This document shows positions 57,471 through 63,939 of a stretch of 64,000 nt of DNA, one piece after another. Below the pieces are notes generated by a model, which made no database searches, had not been told where the DNA came from, and saw nothing but the letters and a program-made list of their open reading frames with translations. The position numbers and the translations under genes were made by a program. This stretch comes from JAEUIE01 sp035430005 (GTDB lineage Bacteria > Planctomycetota > Planctomycetia > Gemmatales > HRBIN36): contig DAOMFV010000002.1 in assembly GCA_035430005.1 (NCBI GenBank), forward strand, positions 1 through 64,000, written 5' to 3'. Position 1 is the first letter of the stretch, and the number at the start of each line of letters is the position of its first letter.

Positions 57471-57830
57471 ATGTTTAGAACCACCCTAGTCTTATTGGCG
57501 ATAATGATGCCATTCTCTTCCATAGCAAGGGCTGATGACAGCAAAGGCGACAAGTCGAAAGAAAACAAAGGGATTGTCGCTACCTATGTGATGGCAGATG
57601 TTGCGAAGAGCATAATCACTTTTAAGGCCACTGATAAATCCGGCAAAACGATTGAAACGAAATTGCCATTGGACAAGAATGCAAAAGTCCTTGGTTCAGA
57701 CGATAAGCCTGAGAAGCTTGCAGACTTTGTAAAAAGAATAGAGTCTAGAAAGGACAAATGCATCATCATTGTAGAAGATAAGGAAAATCAGCGCATCCTT
57801 GAGCTGAGGAACATTCCAAAGAAGATGTAG
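57471..57830 (+). CDS. Small secreted protein, paralog 2 of 3
   Basis: 119 aa. Signal peptide ending SIARA; ATYVMADVAKSIITFKATDKSGKTIETKLPLDKNAKVLGSDDKPEKLADFVKRIESRKDKCIIIVEDKEN. Closest to paralog 1 in order and length. Followed by a strong terminator. Confidence 0.8.
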   Translation: MFRTTLVLLAIMMPFSSIARADDSKGDKSKENKGIVATYVMADVAKSIITFKATDKSGKTIETKLPLDKNAKVLGSDDKPEKLADFVKRIESRKDKCIIIVEDKENQRILELRNIPKKM

Positions 57831-57853
57831 GTTTGCGAAAGCATCACTTGGCT

Positions 57854-57923
57854 AATGGAGAAGTTGCAGGGAGATTGTCAACACAGTGCCTCCTGGCACC
57901 ATGCAACTTCTCCATTTTTTTTG
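57854..57923 (+). terminator. Strong Rho-independent terminator
   Basis: 15-bp stem (57854-57868 with 57902-57916), including GGAGAAGTTGCA/TGCAACTTCTCC, followed by a run of eight or more T. Confidence 0.85.
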
Positions 57924-57980
57924 ATTTGTCATTCTTCGTACAGACGTGTCGGCGAGTGGGCAAATGAGTGGCTATCACCC

Positions 57981-58880
57981 TTATGCAAATAGCTTTTCTC
58001 TTGCTGCCTCTGTGATTGCCACGACAGCAGGGTGCTTCAGCTTCTTCTCAACCGAGATGGCGTAGAACCTTTCCTTGATCGATTCAATTCGACCTACCAG
58101 CCGAACTTGAAACTGCTGTTGAGTCTCGCGTTCAACGGCAGTGCGTACAGCAAACACCCCTGTGCCCATTCTGCCAAATTCTTTCAATAGCGCAGGATCG
58201 GCAAAAACGCCCCGGATATTTGGTCGAACTCCTACCGCATCAAACCATTCATCAAGCGAACGACGCATCATCGTATTTTCTGCAGGCATTAAGAATGGCG
58301 CGCCATTGAGTGACTGTGGAAATCCGCGACGATAGGTGGAAGCAAGCTTTGGACTGGCCCATAGTGAAACACCGCATTCACCGAGAAGGTGACTAAATGC
58401 ACGGATCTTTATCGTGGGACTGACTGGAGCATCGGCCAGAACCACGTCCAACGCATTCACTGAGAGTTGCGCAAGCAGATTGTCGTATTTGCCCTGGTCG
58501 CAGTGAATTTGCACAGCTTCTGGTAATCTAAGTGCTGGTTCAATTAGGCGATAAGCGATTTGCTTAGGGAGGGTATCAACTACGCCGACCATTAACCTGA
58601 CAGGGCGCCCCGACGGCCTTCCTTTCAAAGAATCGACAAGTTCCTGTCCCAAGGAAAAGATCTCATCGGCGTAACGGAACACCACTTTCCCGGCATCCGT
58701 CAGTACAAGATTTCGCCCCAACTGTTCAAATAGACGAGCACCCACGGATTTATCCAGCAACCGCAACTGACCGCTAATTGTCGGCTGGGTGAGATGCAGC
58801 ACCTGGCACGCTCGCGCAATCGTACCCTCACGTGCGACTGTCCAGAAGTAAAGCAGGTGGTGGTAATTGAGTCGTGACAT
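57981..58880 (-). CDS. LysR-family regulator, NhaR-like
   Basis: 299 aa. N-terminal HTH (LLYFWTVAREGTIARACQVLHLTQPTISGQLRLLDKSVGARLFEQLGRNLVLTDAG) and effector domain (VRLMVGVVDTLPKQIAYRLIEPAL and on). MSRLNYHHLLYFW is characteristic of NhaR-type LysR proteins, which respond to ions or stress. Divergent from csrA, with a shared 135-bp control region. A truncated copy with its promoter lies at 56650-56825. Confidence 0.93.
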   Translation of the reverse strand: MSRLNYHHLLYFWTVAREGTIARACQVLHLTQPTISGQLRLLDKSVGARLFEQLGRNLVLTDAGKVVFRYADEIFSLGQELVDSLKGRPSGRPVRLMVGVVDTLPKQIAYRLIEPALRLPEAVQIHCDQGKYDNLLAQLSVNALDVVLADAPVSPTIKIRAFSHLLGECGVSLWASPKLASTYRRGFPQSLNGAPFLMPAENTMMRRSLDEWFDAVGVRPNIRGVFADPALLKEFGRMGTGVFAVRTAVERETQQQFQVRLVGRIESIKERFYAISVEKKLKHPAVVAITEAAREKLFA

Positions 58881-58935
58881 AGTGTGGATAATATATCGTT
58901 TTTATCAATGGATCAATCATCTTTAATCGATTTGT
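58881..58935. promoter_or_regulatory. Duplicated LysR promoter region, copy 2
   Basis: Counterpart of 56770-56825, located between lysR and csrA. Contains ATCGTTTTTATC, ATGGATCAATC and AATCGATTTGT. In the LysR logic such AT-rich interrupted palindromes serve both divergent genes. Confidence 0.5.
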
Positions 58936-58966
58936 TCAACTATCAGATATCGGTTAGGATTTCTAT

Positions 58967-59015
58967 CAGGCAAGAACTTCGGGATATCCAGGTTCTTGCC
59001 TGAGGAGATTTCCTC
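58967..59015 (+). promoter_or_regulatory. Structured csrA leader hiding the ribosome site
   Basis: A perfect 11-bp stem CAGGCAAGAAC/GTTCTTGCCTG (58967-58977, 58992-59002) is followed at once by GAGGA-GATT-TCCTC (59002-59015), which pairs the Shine-Dalgarno AGGAG right up to the start codon. AGGA is the core of CsrA binding sites, so autoregulation is likely. Confidence 0.55.
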
Positions 59016-59234
59016 ATGCTCGTACTCAGCAGAAGGCTCAACGAAAAACTCCACGTCGGTCGCGAGATCACCGTGACGATCATGGAAATCCGAGGGAATC
59101 GCATCCGCATTGGGATCGAGGCTCCCATTCAAATACCCATCATTCGTGGCGAAGCGCTTTGTCACCAGGCAGCGTCTCACACGCCATACAGGATCTACGG
59201 CAAAGAGGGAGGTTATGAAAGTAAAGATTCATAG
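59016..59234 (+). CDS. csrA: CsrA carbon storage regulator (RNA-binding)
   Basis: 72 aa. MLVLSRRLNEKLHVGREITVTIMEIRGNRIRIGIEAPIQIPIIRGEAL follows the CsrA family throughout, including the RNA-contacting N-terminal LVLSRR and the EAPxxIPIxRxE strand. It binds GGA motifs in mRNA leaders. Its 3' end overlaps the HPF-like gene by 20 nt, so the two are translated together. Confidence 0.94.
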   Translation: MLVLSRRLNEKLHVGREITVTIMEIRGNRIRIGIEAPIQIPIIRGEALCHQAASHTPYRIYGKEGGYESKDS

Positions 59235-59559
59235 CGAAAACATGATCATCACCACTGCCTATTCCAACTTCATCAAGCGGAGGTTGTGGTTTGCAATGGG
59301 GCGATTTGGGTTCACCATCAAGTGTGTGACCATTTACCTGACGAATGAAATCGAATCAGATGGGAGTAAAACCAAACGATGCAGTATCGTGGTTCGGTTG
59401 GTTCGCTATGGGCAGGTTCGCATCGAAGACTCAGATCGGGATCTAAGTGCAGTGATCATTCGTGCTGTGGATCGTGTCGGGCAATCCGTTTCTCGTGAAC
59501 TAGAGCATCTGAGAGAGATGCGAAACTACATCTTTGCAGAACGTTCTGACTTGCCTTGA
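59215..59559 (+). CDS. HPF/RaiA-like ribosome-associated protein
   Basis: 114 aa. The order VKIHSENMIITTAYSNFIKRRLWFAMGRFGFTIKCVTIYLTNE, then CSIVVRLVRYGQVRIEDSDRDLSAVIIRAVDRVGQSVSREL fits the S30AE fold (beta-alpha-beta-beta-beta-alpha) of hibernation factors. GGGAGG lies before the ATG inside csrA. It may inactivate ribosomes under stress, in step with CsrA (inference). Confidence 0.75.
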   Translation: MKVKIHSENMIITTAYSNFIKRRLWFAMGRFGFTIKCVTIYLTNEIESDGSKTKRCSIVVRLVRYGQVRIEDSDRDLSAVIIRAVDRVGQSVSRELEHLREMRNYIFAERSDLP

Positions 59560-59620
59560 GACCCATCTGGGATGGTCCCAGAAGGGCCGATTGGCTAATT
59601 CCAGCTTGAGGAGACAACAG

Positions 59621-59974
59621 ATGCGACGAGCTATATTGACTGTGCTTGTGGGAATTACCCTTTTCGTTCTCAACATCGTCGCTGATGATTCAAAAGGCGG
59701 CTTACCCAATGCCGAGCACGGGATAAAGGCTGCATTTGTATCAGCCGATATCGCCAAGAATATGATTACTTTCAAAACCAGTGATAAAGCTGGAAAGATG
59801 GTAGAGGTGAAGTTGGAACTTGACAAGAACGCAAAAATCTATGGAACTGATAACAAATCTGAGACTCTCGCAGCATTTTCAAAAGCAATGGAGAGTAAGA
59901 AGAACAAGGCAATTTTTGTCGTCGAAGACAAGGATGGCAAACACATCCTGGAGCTTAAGGACAACTCAAACTGA
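59621..59974 (+). CDS. Small secreted protein, paralog 3 of 3
   Basis: 117 aa. Signal peptide (AILTVLVGITLFVLNIVA); AAFVSADIAKNMITFKTSDKAGKMVEVKLELDKNAKIYGTDNKSETLAAFSKAMESKKNKAIFVVEDKDGKHILELKDN. GAGGAG precedes the ATG. It sits downstream of csrA-hpf rather than beside the other two. Confidence 0.8.
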   Translation: MRRAILTVLVGITLFVLNIVADDSKGGLPNAEHGIKAAFVSADIAKNMITFKTSDKAGKMVEVKLELDKNAKIYGTDNKSETLAAFSKAMESKKNKAIFVVEDKDGKHILELKDNSN

Positions 59975-59990
59975 TTTTGTTGTGTAATAA

Positions 59991-60017
59991 TGCCCGATCT
60001 CCACTCAGGATCGGGCA
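59991..60017. terminator. Hairpin after paralog 3
   Basis: Perfect 9-bp stem TGCCCGATC/GATCGGGCA, 17 nt after the stop codon. No good T-run, so termination may be partial. Confidence 0.5.
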
Positions 60018-60078
60018 CAAGGATTGGGTTATTGTTTGCGACAAGCATGATGCTGCTTCCCCTGCAGGGAGATGAATT

Positions 60079-60414
60079 ATGCTTTGGCAATTGTGGCGAT
60101 TGAACTCGAACTTAGGCCAACGGGTGATATTGGTCCATCAAGATCCCTTCATAATAGGTAGTGCAATCGATTGTAACCTCAGAGAGCCTATTTCCTCTGT
60201 CAGTAGTCACCACTGCCGGTTATTTCAAAAAGATGGCAACTTATACCTTGAGGACACAGGCAGCTTGAATGGGACTTATGTCAATGGACAACGCCTAGTA
60301 GAACCAAGTAAACTAAGAAGTAATGACATCATCGAGTTCGGCTCAACATGGATGGTCATAGGAGTACGCGAAGATTGTCAATGGATCAAGACAAAGATGC
60401 TGTTGTCAGCGTAA
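60079..60414 (+). CDS. FHA-domain protein
   Basis: 111 aa, a single FHA phosphothreonine-binding domain: FIIGSAIDCNLREPISSVSSHHCRLFQKDGNLYLEDTGSLNGTYVNGQRL. The SSHHC and LNGTYVNG signatures are complete. It reads signals of Ser/Thr kinases, which are not in this window. 60415-60690 shows no gene. Confidence 0.92.
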   Translation: MLWQLWRLNSNLGQRVILVHQDPFIIGSAIDCNLREPISSVSSHHCRLFQKDGNLYLEDTGSLNGTYVNGQRLVEPSKLRSNDIIEFGSTWMVIGVREDCQWIKTKMLLSA

Positions 60415-60690
60415 TGCTCAGTCTTGATACCTGGAGCTGTCTGTGTCGTCACCATGAATTATACTTGCACCTTGCAAAAGCCAGGCTGCGGAACGCCAGA
60501 CAAATCACGAGTAAATCTATCAACATAGGAGCTTCGGAAGGATATCAACGATACCATCAGATTAGACAGCATCTGTCATGGTGAACAGTTCTGCAAACTA
60601 TCGTACAAGTTAATTGTGTGCTTCAGCGAAGCAGTGCGAGATCAACAAAGATCATAGCAATAAAGTAGAAAGGAACTTCAGGAGAGCGAG

Positions 60691-61509
60691 ATGCAAATAG
60701 CCTTGATTCAGCAAATGGCGAGTGCTGATACAGCAGCAAACCTGTCCCGTGCCCTGGCAGCCATCGAGTCAGCAGCTGCTCGTGGCGCTGAACTGGTTGC
60801 GTTCGCTGAATTGGCTTTCGAGCCGTTTTATCCGCGTGAGCGTGCATGTAGAACAGTTGCCAATTTGGCCCAACCTATTCCCGGACCAACAACCAGTGCC
60901 CTGGCTGAAGCAGCTCGCCGGCACGGCGTCGTCATTGTAGCCAACCTGTACGAACGGGATGGTGAGCACTGCTATGATACTTCACCGGTCTTGGATGCTG
61001 ATGGCACTTTGCTTGGTCGCACCCGGATGATCCATATTACCGAGTACGAAGGTTTTCATGAGCAGGGTTATTACTCACCAGGGAATACTGGGGTGCCCGT
61101 GTACCAGACGAAGCTCGGTAAGATCGGCGTAGCCATCTGTTATGATCGACACTTTCCCGAAGTCATGCGGGCGCTGGGAGTAGGAGACGCCGAGTTGGTG
61201 ATTGTTCCTCAAGCAGGAACAGTCGGCGAATGGCCTGAAGGGTTGTACGAAGCAGAAATGCGTGTCGCAGCGTTTCAGAATGGATACTTTGTCGCTCTGT
61301 GTAATCGAGTAGGAAAGGAAGGTATCCTTCACTTTGCCGGCGAGTCGTTCATCTGCAGCCCGGAAGGTGTTGTTATTGCCAGAGCAGCAACCGATGCTGA
61401 AGAAATCCTGCAGACGAACCTCGACTTAACTGCGTGTGACCGTTCACACGCCAGGCAACTGTTCCTACGCCACCGCCGACCAGAACTGTATGCCGGGTGG
61501 GTGAAATAG
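60691..61509 (+). CDS. Carbon-nitrogen hydrolase (nitrilase superfamily)
   Basis: 272 aa. Catalytic Glu in LVAFAELAFEPFYP and nucleophile Cys in GVAICYDRHFPEVMRAL are present. The third catalytic position, normally Lys in a YRKxHI block, reads GRTRMIHITEYEGFHEQGYY, so Lys appears replaced by Met, as in a recurrent subgroup of the family (recalled). FHEQGYYSPGNTGVPVY resembles carbamoylputrescine-amidase-like enzymes. Amide substrate unknown. Confidence 0.88.
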   Translation: MQIALIQQMASADTAANLSRALAAIESAAARGAELVAFAELAFEPFYPRERACRTVANLAQPIPGPTTSALAEAARRHGVVIVANLYERDGEHCYDTSPVLDADGTLLGRTRMIHITEYEGFHEQGYYSPGNTGVPVYQTKLGKIGVAICYDRHFPEVMRALGVGDAELVIVPQAGTVGEWPEGLYEAEMRVAAFQNGYFVALCNRVGKEGILHFAGESFICSPEGVVIARAATDAEEILQTNLDLTACDRSHARQLFLRHRRPELYAGWVK

Positions 61510-61525
61510 CTAAAACTGTACCCTA

Positions 61526-61568
61526 AACAATGAAAGATATCGGAGTATGGGTCTACTGTTTCATTGTT
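61526..61568. terminator. Inverted repeat between convergent genes
   Basis: AACAATGAAA (61526-61535) and TTTCATTGTT (61559-61568), 10 bp perfect with a 23-nt loop. It overlaps the stop codon of the minus-strand selenoprotein gene. Confidence 0.5.
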
Positions 61569-62052
61569 CGAGTGCCTTCTTAAGAGCCAACGGTACTGGG
61601 CGGCCTGCCTTTTCCAGTGCTGCCTTCATCTGCTTTAGTAACCCAACCTGCGACCAGTCGTTTTCCCAACGAGGGATCAGGTCTTTCTCCGAATTGTCAA
61701 TGAAACGCACGACCGGATTGTTCCACGCCGGTTCCTTGAACTTCTTCAGCACCTTTTCATCGTCGCCAGGTACGTTATTGTAAATTGCCACGGCAACAAA
61801 CTCACTACTTGCCACTTCTACAACCAGACGATGCGACAGCGGACCGCTGCCGAACTGCTTGCAAGTCGATCAGCCAGGCACCTCCTGGAAGACTAGCATG
61901 ATCGGTTTGCCTACCGCCTTCGCCTGCTTGAGGGCCACATCATAGCTACGCAGCCATTTGACCTTTCCCAGTTCTTCGGGTTGCTCGACGTTGCCATTGA
62001 GCAAACATCCCACACTGGCGACCATGGCAATCCCCGTCACTAACTGATACAT
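61561..62052 (-). CDS. Thioredoxin-fold selenoprotein (in-frame TGA, Sec61)
   Basis: 163 aa if TGA 61870-61872 is decoded. A lipoprotein-like or signal N-terminus (MYQLVTGIAMVASVGC) is followed by SYDVALKQAKAVGKPIMLVFQEVPG-U-STCKQFGSGPLSHRLVVEVASSEFVAVAIYNN and EPAWNNPVVRFIDN. Homologs as recalled have PGCxxC here, so the TGA replaces the first Cys of a CxxC motif. The frame stays open for 102 codons after the TGA and a SECIS-like hairpin follows. The start at 62052 has AAAGGGG upstream; earlier codons lie inside a terminator. Confidence 0.87.
61835..61869 (-). promoter_or_regulatory. Bacterial SECIS-like hairpin
   Basis: 18 nt after the TGA on the minus strand, GGCAGCG (61851-61845) pairs with CGCTGTC (61841-61835; one G.U) around the loop GTC. 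The apex GGTCC is the same as in the 53220 element. Confidence 0.75.
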
Positions 62053-62091
62053 GATTACCCCTTTCAACTGCATTCTAATTGCATCAATAAG

Positions 62092-62128
62092 AAAAAACAC
62101 CGCCTGGGCCAATCGCCAAGCGGTGTTT
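62092..62128 (-). terminator. Terminator between two selenoprotein genes
   Basis: Minus-strand stem AACACCGC/GCGGTGTT followed by TTTTTTC, placed after the 62167 stop codon. It separates the two minus-strand genes into distinct transcripts or reduces read-through. Confidence 0.75.
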
Positions 62129-62166
62129 GGGTGTCATAGATACTGTGACGATTCGCCAACAGTAAG

Positions 62167-62727
62167 TTATTCGATCATCGCTGACAGTTCTTTGGTGACC
62201 GTCTCGACGTCTTTCGCAGTGAACTTCTCGAAAGCGTGATTGGATTTGACTTTCTTGCTCTTGTAAAGGATCGCCGTTACGGCTGCTTCTTTGGCAATTT
62301 TGTAGTCTTCAGGGCCTTTTGGTCCATCGAGTGCAAGGCTGACATTTTTGACGTTATTAGTCTTCTTGAACTGCTTGATCTTTTCCTTCATGTCATCGCC
62401 GGCAGCCAGGAAGATGATGACTGCTGATACTTTGTCTTTTCCAATCCTGGCAACTTCGGCATCAAGCTTCTTGACCAAACTGGCCAAGGCGTCGTCGGTT
62501 TCGCGTGCGAAGACCAAAGCGACTGATTTACTGCCGAGCTGTCAGATGAAGCAACTCTCTTTGCCATTCCTGCTGGGGCTGTCGGCATTGTAGATATTCA
62601 GGGGATCAAATGGTGTGACCCCCGTACCCGGCTGCGGGCCGGACTTCAAATCACCAGCCAGTACGACAGTCGCACAGACTATCATGCCTGCCAGCGTTCC
62701 GCAGATGAAACTGCGTCGCGTCTTCAT
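62167..62727 (-). CDS. Secreted selenoprotein paralogous to the 50811 gene (in-frame TGA, Sec62)
   Basis: 186 aa if TGA 62542-62544 is decoded. Twin-Arg-like signal (MKTRRSFICGTLAGMIVCATVVLAG), then GTGVTPFDPLNIYNADSPSRNGKESC59-F-I-U62-QLGSKSVALVFARETDDALASLVKKLDAEVARIGKDKVSAVIIFLA. The paralog at 50811 has CLVC at this place, so U replaces the second Cys. The frame stays open for 124 codons afterwards. Downstream structure is weaker: a 4-bp stem with a GUC-containing loop from about +15. GGAGAG lies 8 nt upstream of the ATG. Confidence 0.85.
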
Positions 62728-62758
62728 GCTTCTCTCCGTGAAATGAGAAAGAGACCTT

Positions 62759-62789
62759 GAGTTGCAATCGACCCCCAGCATTGCAACTC
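62759..62789. promoter_or_regulatory. 10-bp inverted repeat between divergent selenoprotein genes
   Basis: GAGTTGCAAT (62759-62768) and ATTGCAACTC (62780-62789), loop 11 nt, 32 nt upstream of the minus-strand start. It is an operator or leader hairpin. A smaller TATCT/AGATA pair lies nearby. Confidence 0.5.
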
Positions 62790-62892
62790 TCATGTAATCA
62801 TTTAACAACGTATCTCATAAAAGATAACTCGAATGAGAATGAAGCACACGACTTCGTCTTGAAATACGCAGTACCTGTCCTAAGCCAACAGC

Positions 62893-63672
62893 ATGAGCGA
62901 CAACATGCATGAAATCAGTAGGACAAAGTCCACAGGCCGTGGCTACATGTGGTTTGGCATCTTAGTGACCATCCTAGGCGTGGTGACATACGCTATGCTT
63001 TTGATGGGGGCTCAACTTCTTCACACACCCTGGTATGCACCCATACTGGCCATTATCGGCGTTGGACTGACCTTCATCGCAGTCCGGCGCAAACCCGGAG
63101 TGTGGCGTTATACTGCACTGCTTTTCTGCTGTCTGCTTGTCGTTGCTGAATTGATGTTCTTGTTCTCGTTTACCAAGCTGCCAAAATATGCAGGGCCTGC
63201 TGTAGCCGGTCAACAATTCCCTGAGTTTACTACAAAGCTTGCAGACAACATGGCATTTTCAAACAACGACTTCGTCGGCCAAAAGAGTACGGCGTTGATC
63301 TTTTACCGTGGACACTGGTGAACGATTTGTATGATCGAGCTAGTTAAGCTCGAAGAACAACATAAAGAGTTCGATGCACGAAATACTCGCATTATCGCAG
63401 TTTCACTTGATGGCCTTGAAGATAGTTCAAAGACACAAGCGAAGTTTCCCCATTTAGTGATTGCCTCTGACTCGGATCAAAAGCTGGCTAAAGCTGCTGA
63501 CGTTCTTGGCCCACATCGTGCGCCAGACGGCAAAGAGACGACGGCACCCACCACAGTGCTAATTGACAATAAAGGCGTAGTGCGTTGGGTCTTTCGTCCA
63601 GATGCCTTCATCACAAGACTGTCTGCTGTAGATTTGCTTGCCAAGGTTGACGAATACCTAAATAAAGATTAA
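62893..63672 (+). CDS. Membrane-anchored peroxiredoxin-like selenoprotein (in-frame TGA, Sec143)
   Basis: 259 aa if TGA 63319-63321 is decoded. Three hydrophobic helices (about 17-38, 44-61, 70-92) precede a thioredoxin-fold domain: STALIFYRGHW-U-TICMIELVKLEEQHKEFDARNTRIIAVSLDG, ASDSDQKLAKAADVLGP, APTTVLIDNKGVVRWVFRPD. TGA sits at the peroxidatic position of GHWCxxC, giving UxxC. The frame is open for 116 codons after it and a SECIS-like hairpin follows. Start codon choice (62893 or 62905) is uncertain; no good ribosome site. Confidence 0.88.
63322..63353 (+). promoter_or_regulatory. Bacterial SECIS-like hairpin
   Basis: 13 nt after the TGA, TCGAGCT (63335-63341) pairs perfectly with AGCTCGA (63347-63353) around the loop AGTTA, which has a G near the apex. 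Confidence 0.7.
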
Positions 63673-63690
63673 TCCAAGTACCCGGTTCGG

Positions 63691-63858
63691 TCACTCTTCG
63701 TAAATCAGGCATTCGTGGCCGAACTGCACACCCTTCTTTGCCATTGTCTCCTTGAGGTTGTGAACCTGCATCACACCAAAGTGATTGGCCACCACGGCAT
63801 TCTGCAAGGCAGCTGCAGCTTCACTCACGTTTTTCGCTGTAGTAAGTTTGAAAAGCAT
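63691..63858 (-). CDS. Short DUF302-like protein ending in TGA at a conserved Cys position
   Basis: 55 aa to the TGA: MLFKLTTAKNVSEAAAAL, then VANHFGVMQVHNLKETMAKKGVQFGHECLIYEE. This matches the N-terminal half of DUF302 (family knowledge), where the next conserved residue is the Cys of a CNP motif. TGA 63691-63693 stands there, followed in frame by PNRVLGLIFI and TAG. Either the gene is truncated at the stop or it is a short selenoprotein. AGAAGGAGAG lies just upstream of the ATG. Confidence 0.6.
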   Translation of the reverse strand: MLFKLTTAKNVSEAAAALQNAVVANHFGVMQVHNLKETMAKKGVQFGHECLIYEE

Positions 63859-63939
63859 GGGCTCTCCTTCTGGTTGAGTAGTTCACAAGGTAGACGGTTA
63901 GTATGCATTTCTTTGTTAGCAAAGGGTGTAATTGGCAGA

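Noticed and set aside
58804..58818. CTGGCACGCTCGCG as a sigma-54 promoter
   Set aside because: The -12 GC is missing at the correct spacing and it lies in the lysR coding sequence.
61434..61456. CGTGTGA/TCACACG palindrome resembling a Crp box
   Set aside because: Spacer is 4 rather than 6 and it lies inside the nitrilase-family coding sequence.
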